Below, piece by piece: positions 10,357-21,026 of a stretch of 64,000 nucleotides of DNA. The stretch's first letter is position 1. Each line of letters starts with the position of its first letter. The notes below the pieces were generated by a model. The model had not been told where the DNA came from. It made no database searches and worked only from the letters and a program-made list of their open reading frames with translations. The position numbers and the translations under genes are program-made. Where the stretch lies: contig JAHWDD010000008.1 in the NCBI GenBank assembly GCA_023897205.1, forward strand, positions 248,001 to 312,000, in the 5' to 3' direction. Origin of the DNA: Exophiala sp. HKRS030. Its lineage: Eukaryota; Ascomycota; Eurotiomycetes; Chaetothyriales; Herpotrichiellaceae.

Positions 10357-12169
10357 TTCGAAGATTGGGGTTCCAGACCAAGTCGTAATGCCTCTTCAGA
10401 GGTTGATTGGCAGGCACGTGGAACAAAGATCGAATTTAGATGGCAGGTTCCAATCAATGGCACCGAGCGAAAGGGTAAGACAACCTGCTTGACTATACAA
10501 GCTTCTCGTCAAGAGTCAAGGATCACCTTTATATATGTATATCTTCCACTCGTCTGGAAAGTACAGCTTTGCAGTTGAATTGAAGCTTTACCCGTATCGG
10601 TTGAATCCGAGGTTGTATACAGAGCAAATCAGAAGCCTTTGTTCTCAGAAGCGGCCGTCTTGGGCCGAGGTGTAGTAGCCCTGCTCTCAGGGTTGAGGAC
10701 GATACGTACGAGTGCCTAGAGGGTATTGTAATAGCACCCGAAGCCCGAACAGGTATCTCAACACGTTCGTCAGCTTGAGTGCGTCAAACAATGCTGTGAG
10801 AACCTGTGAGTGCCGCCAACAGAGGTGTGAATGCGGGGAAAGGCGGATAGTGATCGGTAGTTCGGCAGCAAAAACTGTCACCTATCAGAACCATGGTCAG
10901 CATCTGACATGTCGATGACAGAAGGCGCACGAGTATAAGGATCGATGCTTCCGGTGCGCAGGTTATCATCATCATGTCTGTCTGGCGCCGAGGTTATCAC
11001 CAGAACGAGGCGATGAGACTTGATTATTTCAAGCCTGAGCTGTGCTTCGTGACTCGGAGGCATACCTACCAAGATCTCCGGTCATGGGTGTTCTCCCAGC
11101 AGTCCGTTGTTGACACTTGCTGCGCCCTGTGGGTATTGCCTCTCCAGAGATTACGAGATGATGGAACGTGGAACATGACATGTTGGCTGTAACCTCATTC
11201 CCAAGCAGGAGTGAAGGATTCACAATCATCCGTAAATACGGATAGTTGTGTTGCCAAGGATGATCACATTTGGCCAGTCGATGACCAGTACTGTGTACTG
11301 TCAATCTCGGGCTACGAAAGCCCAGAGGGCAGCCTTACAATGATAATGTGAAGGATCACTACTTTCAAGCAGATCGTCCAGCGATAGACTTTGCAGAGAC
11401 ATGCTATTTCGTCGAAGCTTCTGACTTGAATTTCGACAACTTCGGACGTCGGCGATGTTGAAGCCTTGCCATGCCTCGCTACGCCTTGCAGGAGCAGTTG
11501 GGCCATAAATGTTGCTGAGACAGGGGCGTTGTTGTTGATGATAATACTCCGTACCAAGCAAAAGAAAAGCTCCTGATCGACACAGCTCACAATTCACCAT
11601 ACTTGTCCTGGAGTTTTCGAACCATAATTCTTTCTTCACGTGTTCAGTCAGGCAAGCTCCAGCCATCCGTATGTATTGTACCGACAACACCTCAGCAGAT
11701 GAGTTCACAGCAACCGAGATCAACAATCGCTTAAAGTGTCCTAACAGCCGGGGCCAGATTCATGTGCTTCTCTCTGTCTTGTATCGCTCCGGGATACTGG
11801 GCGAGGACCATGGACATGGACTTCTCCGTAGAAAGCTTGAGTCTTTGGACGCGGTCAAAGCGCGCTGCACAACGTGGAAGACAAGGCCGGATGTGCTCGG
11901 CCCCCTGACATTTGGACGGGGGCTTCACCTAAGCGGATCGTAAGCGGATCGTCCCCCTTTGACAGTGACTTCTTTGCAAGCGGCAAGGCTACCGATTAAC
12001 GCTAAGCCCTTTCCAGCTAGAGGATCTTTCCCGAAAAGGGTCCTTCAGCCTTGGCAAAATCCCCCCTGGAGCCAAACATGACAGTGTGTGGTCTGCCCCC
12101 CTTCAACCCGTCTACTCGGAACCTTTCACATTATCTTGATTGATGACGGTGTCTCGAATACAAGCTCAT

Positions 12170-12216
<47 letters not shown>

Positions 12217-12853
12217 TCACCGACCGTTCTCGTGTACACTGCAATGGCTTTTCTCACAAGTACCAAGAGTTCAGGCTGTCCGCGATGTTTGGTTATGCCA
12301 CGTCCATCACACGCGCCGAATCGGGTGTCTCACTACCCCCCTGGCACTGGTGAGCTTGGCCATGGGTATTTAATCTCTCTCCAAGTCTTGATCACCACCC
12401 CAAGACTTTTCTGCGGCGGGTAAAAACTGACAAGAAATACCAAGAACTTGGCCCGTCTCGAAATGGACTTCTTTACACTGTTTTTCTCCTATTCGAAGAT
12501 CCGCCCAATCTCCTCCAACGTAAAATCTTTTGAGTCGCCGACCTTGGGCTCGCCAAAGCAAAGCTCCATGTGGAGTGATGGTGTTTCGCGTCGTCCATCT
12601 TTTGCGTGAGATGGCCTGAAATCATACACCTCGAGGCCGCGACCGTGGCTTGCGGTAAGCGAAGATTTTCCAAAAATGGACCGGTCGAAGACCAACAGTC
12701 ATATTAGTAGAAAGGTGAGAGGTAAACCGCGATTCTTGCTCTCATCTGTTTTTTTTCTCACTACGCTCATTTTCACAATCGCGTCGTGATATTATTTTGA
12801 AAGCATTTTGCTTTCGTCCTTTCGTTTTCCTTGTCGCTCCTTTTACGTTGATC
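10357..12853. other. Intergenic region upstream of two divergent genes
   Basis: About 2.5 kb between the FAD monooxygenase and laccase genes. It holds a CA repeat at 12171-12212, a TACTCCGTA oligomer at about 11545-11553, and short frames only (longest 11301-11726 minus, 141 residues, no recognisable domain). No gene can be supported. Confidence 0.6.
12171..12212. repeat. (CA)n microsatellite
   Basis: About 21 perfect CA units in the intergenic region upstream of the laccase gene. Confidence 0.97.
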
Positions 12854-15344
12854 ATGAGATCACTGAAATATTTGGCGGCGCTTTTGCCGCTGCACTCTTT
12901 GGGGGTGTTTGCGAACGGACCGGAAGAGGGAGATGTTATCGTTGAGGTCACCACGACGAGAACCATCACCGTCTGCCCTCTGACCGAGTTCTTCACCTGC
13001 GAGGCCGATACCCTCCCGACCAAGCTACCATGGGAGGATTGGACGACGACTCCTGGCAGCGCTGCGACCACCACCACCACAACCGCCGGCGGTGAGGGAC
13101 CTAGCTCGACAATTGTCACATCGTCCGGATCTTGGGGATCGTCGACCACCTCTGGGACTTGGTCTTGGTCCACCACTGGCGTCCCCACCGCCAGCACGAC
13201 CTCTGCACCACACTATGGAAACAGCAGCTCGACAAGCTACACATCAGGCGTCACGAGCAGCAGCTCCTCGTCCGCCACTCTGACGACCACCACCTCGTCC
13301 GCGTGCCAGAATGGAACAGCGTCCACGGCCACCGGTCTGCCTGAGCCTCGCTGCAACGGTCCAGATGACAGAAGCCACTGGTGTGTTGGCAAATCGGTCG
13401 ACGATGACACCCACAAGACCTTCTACACCGGCCAGACCAAGAAATACACTCTGACCATTACCGAAGAACAACTCGACTACGATGGCACTCTCAAGCACTC
13501 TTTCGCCATCAACGGTCAATCTCCAGGTGAGGCCATTGTGGCCAACTGGGGTGATATGGTTGAAGTCACCGTCGTCAACGGCTTGACCACCAATGCCACC
13601 ACCATCCATTGGCACGGTATCCGACAGACTGGCACCAATGACCAGGACGGTGTGCCTGGTGTCTCCGAGTGCGGCATTGCTCCTGGCGCCGCTCGCGTCT
13701 ACAAGTGGGTAAGTGTGATGGCTCGAGTCGCTCATGGTCCCTCGAATTGATTCTCAGGACTTCATCACTGACAATCTTATTAGCATGCCAGCACGTACGG
13801 CACTGGTTGGTACCACTCCCACGCTCTCTCGCAGTACGGTGCCGGTTGCCGAGGCCCCATCATCATCCACGGCCCTGCCACTGCCAACTACGACCTGGAC
13901 ATGGGTTCTGTCATGATCGATGAAGCTTTCAACCAGACTATCTTCCAAATGGCTTACAACATTGCCCGTGTCCGAGGAGCGCTGCCGCCGGCGACCAACT
14001 ACCTGCTCAACGGCAAGAACAAATCTCCAGACGGAACCAAGGGTGAGAGTGCCCAATGGACCGTCAAGAAGGGCAAGAAGCATCTCTTCCGTATCATCAA
14101 CAGGTAGGATCTCACAACGGGCTCCCCTTTCCCTTCACAAAGTCCGTCCCGAACGCTGACATGGTCCCCACCAGTTCTGCTCAATCCTCCTACATTGTGC
14201 ACTTTGATCACCACAAGATGAAGGTTGTATCGGCAGACTTTACTCCGATCGTTCCCTACGAGACTGACGTTCTCCACATTCAAAGTGGTCAACGTTACAA
14301 CGTCATCGTCGAGATGGACCAGGTAAGCAAAGCCTCGACTGACTCTTTTTCGGCTGGTGTTCCTACTGGTACACTAACGCACGGCGAATATAGCCCGAAG
14401 GAGCTTACTTCCTACGCGCAGTCACCCAGACAGGTTGTGGTATCCGAAGCTTGAACGACGGTCTCGGCACTTCCAACGGTGTCTTCACCTACGAAGGATC
14501 CTGCGGTGCTCCAAAGGCTGACAACTTCACCATCACCGCGACCGACTGTCTGGACGAGCCTCTCGGCAAACTCATCCCTCACGACTCCAAGAACGCCGGT
14601 TCCGTGTCCGAGTTCCAGGACTCCGTCAAGCTCCTCCCCGGTGGCAACGCCGGGTCGCAAGACTTTGGCGAGTACGGCCCCGTCGTCCGATGGTACCTGG
14701 GTGGCTTGAAGGACCTCTCCGAGAACAGCGGTGCTCCGGCGGCCAACAAGGCCATCAACGTGACCTACAGCGAACCCACCCTCAAGACGCTCGCGACGCT
14801 GCCCAACCTGGGGTACAACAGCTCCTACTTTGGCAACTCGGCCGTCCTCGACGGCCCCGCCAACGCTTGGGTCTACTTTGTCATCCAGAACAACTTCCAG
14901 ACGTCCCACCCGATGCACTTGCACGGCCACGACTTTTCCGTGCTGGGCCAAGGCAAGGGGGTCTTCACCTCCGACATGGTGGGCCAACTCAACTTCCAGA
15001 ACCCCGTCCGGCGTGACACGACGCTGCTCTTCGGCGCGGGCAGCCCCCAGTCGTTCGTGTCCGGCTGGACCGTGATCGGCTTCGAGACCGACAACCCGGG
15101 TGCCTGGATCATGCACTGCCACATCATCTGGCACGCCGATGGCGGCATGGGTCTCCAGTTCCTCGAGAGGCCCGGCGAGATCGACGCCAAGGGCTACTAC
15201 GACGGCGACTTCAAGGACGAGTGTGCCTCTTACGGGACCTACGAGGCCTCCGCCCCCCACAGACACCCCTACGAGTCCGGTCTCAAGGCGAGACACCTCC
15301 AGAACCACCGGATGTCCCACAGGAACGTCGTCCGAAAGCATTGA
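12854..15344 (+). CDS. Secreted laccase / multicopper oxidase with Ser/Thr-rich N-terminal stalk
   Basis: The four-exon model is 12854..13708, 13784..14103, 14175..14322, 14394..15344, 757 residues. The introns are 71-75 nt, and one carries an ACTAAC branch site. A signal peptide (residues 1 to about 20) is followed by about 110 residues rich in Ser and Thr, then the three cupredoxin domains. The copper motifs are HWHGI (252-256), WYHSH (294-298), HPMHLHGH (613-620) and HCHIIWHADGGM (682-693). Cys683 is the type-1 ligand and Met693, ten residues on, holds the axial position, where ascomycete laccases usually have Leu. The enzyme should oxidise phenols and aromatic amines or metals while reducing O2 to water outside the cell. 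It is longer than typical ascomycete laccases (about 560-620 residues) because of the stalk. The usual processed DSGL-like C-terminus is absent. Confidence 0.95.
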
Positions 15345-15881
15345 AACCCCCCAAACCCCCCGGCAAAAATATCGGCCATTGAGTGGGGTCACCCTTCTTT
15401 GACCTTGTCAATACCCTCGGGAGGTGGTCGTCAATGGTCCGAACCGAAATGGAACGCCAGCAGTAAGCAGCAAGAAGGAGCTATTATGTATGCAGTATAA
15501 TTTTGTTCTGGTTCCGGTTACATTCCCGTGATGCCTGACCCTTGTGTCAATCATTCTTTTGTGTAAATCTAGCTAATTCCAATATACACACGCGGTCCGT
15601 CTCTTTAGTTCGTCCCAAAATTGTCAAGCTTTCTCGAATGTTAATTGGTGTCCTCGTATCCATACGAGCACGAATTGAAAAGTGGAAATTACGAGTAAGG
15701 AGTACAAGCCAGAGAAGCAACTGGACCAGAATGTGAAGAAATCCAAGTATTGTTCTTGAAAACAACAATCGCTGAAATATACACCATGCCCAAACTTCAA
15801 CAATGCTAGTCTCGAAAGTCATGAAATGCCCCCGAGGTCTTTTTCAATGAAAAGGTTGCAGACGCGAAGTTGTCAATGGGT
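15345..15881. other. Convergent 3' region
   Basis: About 540 bp between the laccase gene (plus) and the AsaB-like gene (minus), both ending here. Nothing beyond presumed 3' UTRs. Confidence 0.7.
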
Positions 15882-16970
15882 TTATTCGTAAAACACCAAA
15901 GCTCTAACCTCGATACTTTGACGGCCAGGTGCGTCGGGGCTCGTTTGCGGATCAACAAAGGCAGTATGAGGTGTTCCGTCACTCAGGCCCTTTGTGCCCC
16001 CGACATTCTGGCTGACAGAGTCGAAACACTTGATGAACAAGACCTCGTCCGGTGACATGTCCTTCACGTAGTAATATTTGTGACTCTCGTTGGGCGCGAC
16101 GGAGTACGTTTCTCCCTTCACCTCGTATCCCTCGGTCGAACTGGCCGAGGTGGGATCCGGGAGGACTTCCTTGCCCCGGTCATCGTCGTCTTGAACGCCG
16201 TTGGTGGCTTGGCGCTTGGGGTAGAGGAGATCGACCTTCACAAAATCCTCGGGAGACGTCGTCCTCCAGTCTATCAGGGCGAGAGGGAAGTCGGAGGCCT
16301 TGTTGGCGATCGGCCGCCACACGTTGACGATCTGGTATCGGCCTTTCAGGAGCTCCTCGGCTTCGGCCGCGGGTAGGTGCCGGCGCACTCTGGCCTCTGC
16401 CGCGCGGGGTGTCTGGTCGACGTGGACTTGCTGTACGGGTTGACGGGGAGACGCCTTTTCCCGCCGCCGGATCGTATGGTCAAACAACACCACCTTCTTC
16501 ACGCCGGGCAGTTTGTCGCGGAGAAGTTTCTCCACCTCTGCGTAGTACCCTTCTCGCACGGCCGCGTCGTCCGTGAAGGACTTTTCCCGGGCGGGATACG
16601 TGTACACCGCAAAGCCGGCGTTGTCGGTGTTGAATTTTGACTCTTGCCCTCGGAGGTTCTCGACGGGACGTTCGTAATCCGCCAATTTGAACGAGTAGCC
16701 CGGTCCATCGACCTTGGCCCAGGGCTTGACGAACGCGACATCGCTGTCGACGAACGAGGATCGGTCGATGTATTTGAACGAGCCGGTCGTCATGTTGTTG
16801 GAGGCAGCGGCGGCGTGGGAGGAGAGGGAAGTGCTGCTACCGAAGAATCTGGTTGCGGACGGATGATGGGAAGAAGAGAGAGAGCGCGGGGAGAAGGCGC
16901 CTCTTTTGTAGAGTGGGGAAGCCACTCGGATACGAGTAGCAGTAGATCGGAGGGCGCTGGAGGCTTTCAT
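15882..16970 (-). CDS. AsaB / CmcJ / GA4-desaturase-family putative oxygenase
   Basis: A single exon of 362 residues. The first 59 residues are basic and rich in Ser, Arg and Ala with almost no acid, resembling a mitochondrial presequence; an internal Met (MTTGSFKYID) matches the start of most family members. The family core is visible: VVLFDHTIRRR, QVHVDQTP, YQIVNVWRPI, PLALIDWRT, then YVKDMSPDEVLFIKCFDS and a C-terminal SIEVRALVFYE. His183, Asp185 (HVD) and a distal His335 (GTPHTAF) could form an Fe(II)-binding facial triad. Relatives include AsaB (aspergillic acid cluster), CmcJ and fungal gibberellin A4 desaturase annotations, which are thought to hydroxylate or desaturate small molecules. 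The substrate is unknown. No other biosynthetic-cluster backbone gene is seen nearby. Confidence 0.8.
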   Translation of the reverse strand: MKASSALRSTATRIRVASPLYKRGAFSPRSLSSSHHPSATRFFGSSTSLSSHAAAASNNMTTGSFKYIDRSSFVDSDVAFVKPWAKVDGPGYSFKLADYERPVENLRGQESKFNTDNAGFAVYTYPAREKSFTDDAAVREGYYAEVEKLLRDKLPGVKKVVLFDHTIRRREKASPRQPVQQVHVDQTPRAAEARVRRHLPAAEAEELLKGRYQIVNVWRPIANKASDFPLALIDWRTTSPEDFVKVDLLYPKRQATNGVQDDDDRGKEVLPDPTSASSTEGYEVKGETYSVAPNESHKYYYVKDMSPDEVLFIKCFDSVSQNVGGTKGLSDGTPHTAFVDPQTSPDAPGRQSIEVRALVFYE

Positions 16971-17683
16971 GGATTACAGATTAGATGCCGAAGTCCGTAT
17001 ATCTCGGGGTCTCTGTGTAAGATTGTGTTACGGGGTGCTGTGACAGTCTAGGTATGATCAATGGAACACACGAGTACGAGCATTGAGGCTGTTGAAATGA
17101 TCAGTATATATATTTGTATGTACTCCATACTGCGTATTCATCTGAGAAAAGAACTGCCCTGCTGTGTCAGCCACTGGAAGCAATGACGTTGAATGGTATC
17201 AAATCGAAGAGCAAGCCAGCAACAAAACTCCATTAGTCGCCGATTCAATTTGTCAAAGGCGCTGCGTTGTAGAGAGAGAAAAGTCATCATGCAAGTCCCT
17301 GATGAAGACAAATCAATGACGCACATTACAAAGCGAGAAGGACATTTCTCGGTACATGACCCAAAGAGGAATAGCGCCATCTCTACAGTATATCCGCCTC
17401 TCTCGCTTGCGGGCTGACGAGGCTGAGGTGTTCACGTGACTGCATCTTTTTCTCAGCCTCGCGGTTTGGCGATTGAATGCGGCTTAGTCATTTCGCGGGC
17501 AAAGAGCAACTCCTGAATTCTCGACGCGTCGTTTGACATTCAGCTGCGACCAACGCGTAAATTGTATCTCTAGACCTCCCGACACGGACCTCAAACGAGC
17601 AAACATATCGATGAATCCAGGACGGCTATCGACTGATCAAAGTCTTTGACGCGTTGATATCACCTCGCTGTGCAGAGCCAGCC
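16971..17683. other. Divergent promoter region of the AsaB-like and MBF genes
   Basis: About 710 bp between divergent genes. The right part holds three ACGCGT (MCB) elements, listed separately. A CACGTG lies near 17433. Confidence 0.7.
17524..17654. promoter_or_regulatory. Cluster of three MCB (ACGCGT) elements upstream of the MBF gene
   Basis: Perfect ACGCGT palindromes lie at 17524-17529, 17553-17558 and 17649-17654, all within 160 bp of the ATG at 17684. ACGCGT is the known binding site of the APSES domain of Mbp1/MBF, and the downstream gene encodes exactly such a protein, so auto-regulation at G1/S is inferred. Confidence 0.7.
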
Positions 17684-19770
17684 ATGTCGACCAACAGAGA
17701 CATCTACTCTGCTACCTACAGCAATGTCAGTAACCACCTCTCTCTTTGTCCTCACCCCACATTAGACTGACCCTCGGCCTGTAGGTGCCCGTCTACGAGC
17801 TCAAAATCGGCACCGACCACGTCATGCGACGTCGGTCCGACGACTGGGTCAATGCCACACATATTCTCAAAATCGCCGGCTTCGATAAACCTGCCAGGAC
17901 AAGAATTTTGGAAAGAGAAGTGCAGAAGGGTGTCCATGAGAAAATTCAGGGTGGATATGGAAAGTACCAGGGCACATGGATTCCGCTCTCTGAAGGGCGC
18001 ATGTTGGCAGAGAAGCATGGAACCTTGAGTCGCATTTCTGCCATCTTCGACTATGTCCCTGGCGATCGAAGCCCACCGCCTGCCCCGAAGCATACCACCG
18101 CTGCGTCGAATCGCCCGAAACAGAACAAGCATGCGGCGCCAAAGAAGGCAGTAGCACAGCCCGGTAAGACATTTGAATAACCACCAGATTGTTCATTCTG
18201 ACGAGATACAGTTCAAACCCAACCCTACCAGCCGGTCGAAAACTTCGACGTGGGTAGCGCTCAGTACCATGAGAGTAGAGATCCGACACCAGAGACTGCC
18301 TCGTTCATGGCCGACGACGACTTCATGGCCCTCTCTCAGAATTCTGCAGCATCGAGAAAGCGCAAACAACGTGACTTCGAGGAGCACTCTGCTGGCGCTA
18401 CTGATCTGGAACACACGATGTACGGCGATGAGTTACTAGATTATTTCGTCACTGCTGGGGACGATCCTGCTTCCTCCAACATTCTCCCTCCTGAACCACC
18501 TGCGAATTTCGCTGTCGATCGCCCCATTGATAACTTGGGGAACAACGCTCTACACTGGGCCTGTGCCATGGGTGATGTGCAAATTGCCCGTGACCTGTTG
18601 GCACGAGGTGCTAGTCCTGCTGCTCAAAACACCAGTGGTGGAGAAACTCCTTTGATCCGAGCCGTCTTGTTCACCAACAATTACGACAAGCGCACATTTC
18701 CCAAGATTGTCCAAGCTCTCTCGGGTACGATTGTTGAGAGAGATTGGCATGGTGCGACTGTATTCCATCACATTGCCGAGTCATCGCGGTCCAGGGGTAA
18801 ATGGAGTTGTGCTCGATATTATTGCGAAGTCTTGATCAACAAGATGCAGGAGATGGGATCCAACTATGTTCATGCTTTGCTGACCTCGGTCGACACCAAT
18901 CACGACACAGCAGCCTTATGTGCCATCAGAAATGGATGTGTCAAGGTAGCGACGTTCCTCCTGAACCACTGTCCTGAAGCCGGCGAGCTTCCCAACTTGA
19001 AAGGGGAGACTGCCAATGAATATCTCCGAGCCCTTCGTGAGAAGAAAGAAAGCCTCCAGCAGCCTGGTTCTTCCCCTCCAAGAACGGGTGAGTCTTTCAC
19101 TGCCAAACAAGCACGACGCAAGCGTCAGAAGGATGCCATTTCACGGGCAGCTTCCCTTGTCCTCGACAAGATTGGACCTCTCATGGACGAAGGTAGTTAC
19201 AAATTGGCAGACATGTACGACTCTCAAATGAATGAGAAAGATACAGAGATTGCCGAAGCAAAGCAGGCTTTATCCGACTTTGAAGCTCAGCGACACAAAA
19301 TCCGCCAGGAGACTTTTACTCTGATGGCCAAGGCAGAAGATGCGTCCAAGATTCCGGCGTTAAGGCAGCAATACGATGCCTGCTTGGGTGAGATTCGATC
19401 TCTTCTCGAACAGAAAGAGCACGGTACACTTCAACAGGAGATCTTCCAACAGGACAAACAAATCAACCCGCAGGCTTTCAGGTTTACGAACCCTCAACCT
19501 TTATCGGCTGATGAGATGCGCGCGTCCTTGCCTTGGGCCATCGAACTCAATCAGCAACAAGCCATGAGGAAGTATTGGGTTTTGGAGATCGCGAAGCTCA
19601 TGGGCGAGGCTGGCACAGGTGAAAAGGTTGGGAAGCACCGTAAACTGGTAGCCATTGCGACAGGTATGAAGGAGGAGGAACTGGACGGCATGTCTGGAGA
19701 GTTGCTGGAGAACCTGCAGGCCAATTCAAACACAAACCCTGAAACCCCTCCCACCATGATCCAGACCTAG
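17684..19770 (+). CDS. MBP1: APSES-ankyrin cell-cycle transcription factor (MBF subunit, Mbp1/Res-like)
   Basis: The three-exon model is 17684..17725, 17785..18163, 18212..19770, 659 residues. The small first exon codes for 14 residues, matching the typical IYSATYS start. The APSES DNA-binding domain spans about 13-110 ([53 protein letters not shown]). Ankyrin repeats follow from about 255 ([49 protein letters not shown]). The C-terminal third is helical and should heterodimerise with a Swi6-like partner. Known function: nuclear activator and repressor of G1/S genes through MCB sites. Three such sites lie in its own promoter. Donor 1 is the non-ideal GTCAGT; the rest is canonical. Confidence 0.95.
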
Positions 19771-20387
19771 GCGTCACCAAATCTTGCCTAGATGTGTGAG
19801 ATGCACTATTATGACCCACGTATGAGACATGAAATGATATGTTTTTGGGTGCTTGGATGCACTGGACTGTACCTTTAGTCTTTTCTGGGAACGTACCTTG
19901 GAGAGTCATCGTGATTAGTTAGATACTATTGATGAAATTGAATGGTTTGTGGGATTTTTATCTTGTGTAGGTGAACATGACCTGTTTCAGTCTTGAATTT
20001 TTTTTGGCTCTCCCGACAGTCACGATGATAGTCAACAGTAAAGACTGAAGACTCGATAGATTCTTGACTCTTCCGAAACCCTGTGATGAATGAAGGAATG
20101 GTCAATGAAAGTTGTCTCGGGATTCACTCTTTTTTTTTGGTTTCGACGGTCGAGTCTAGATACTTTGTTTCAGTTGGGGCACATTTGTGTGCCGGGTACC
20201 GACGGCGTTTGATCGTTTTTCGACATCAGGGTAGTTTGTTCATGTGAATCTACAAAGCCTACGGATTTACAAGTCTACAGACGTACACTCTTCGACGAGT
20301 TCTCGTGATGAGCGCAACAGGGAATGGGAGAAATGTATGATCAATGAATCAATTGATATGCATCGGCAGCAAGTTGCTCGTTGTGCC

Positions 20388-20415
20388 TCTCTCTCTCGCT
20401 CTCTCGCTCTCTCTC
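20388..20415. repeat. CT-rich microsatellite
   Basis: Imperfect CT repeat with CTCTCG interruptions. Confidence 0.9.
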
Positions 20416-20487
20416 ACCGGAGGAGGCCGTTGATGAATATTATCATTCATCAATCATGATTCAAGGTAAATTCTCTCTCTGTCTCAT

Positions 20488-20502
20488 GAGAGAGAGAGAG
20501 AG
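20488..20502. repeat. Short GA microsatellite
   Basis: About seven GA units, 75 bp downstream of the CT tract. Confidence 0.9.
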
Positions 20503-20697
20503 CATGGCTCTGATCTGTCCGTGTCTGTTTTTGTGTGTGCTCCCATGGGAATAATGTCCATTTGAGCTTTTTTGTTTGTGCCTGTATCTAACAGCCCCCG
20601 ATCAATCTCCATTAGCAGCGCCCAGGTGCATATCTAATGCGAACCCATTCTCTCGCACTCACTCAGTCTCTCAGTCTCTCTTTCTGTGAGTATGTAC

Positions 20698-20700
<3 letters not shown>

Positions 20701-20737
<37 letters not shown>
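20701..20737. repeat. (GA)n microsatellite
   Basis: About 18 perfect GA units, followed by two runs of T. Confidence 0.95.
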
Positions 20738-20739
<2 letters not shown>

Positions 20740-21026
20740 GTTTTTTTTTTCGTTTTTTTTTCGAGGTGATGAAGATGAATGTGATGTGCTTCCGTAGCTC
20801 GTATCTCGTAGCTCGAGTCTTTGTGGTGGGAGACCTTAAGAATAAACTTTGACTCTCTGGTACGTCCGTGAAATGAAGCATTGAAGAAGCAAAAAATCCG
20901 CACCATCATCCACCATCCACGCCTTCTCGGCTGATTTGACTTGTCCACGATGAACGTAAAGCACTTGCCCACCCACCGTACACCCCCCCCGCAGGTCGAA
21001 TCCTGTGAGTGGACGAGTTGTCGGCC

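Larger units (their letters stand above)
19771..21026. other. Intergenic region with CT/GA microsatellites
   Basis: About 1.25 kb between the convergent 3' ends of the MBF and RRM genes. It contains several CT and GA repeats and T-runs. No gene. Confidence 0.75.

Noticed and set aside
14412..15392. 326-residue antisense frame over the laccase
   Set aside because: An antisense shadow caused by GC-rich third positions; no domain.
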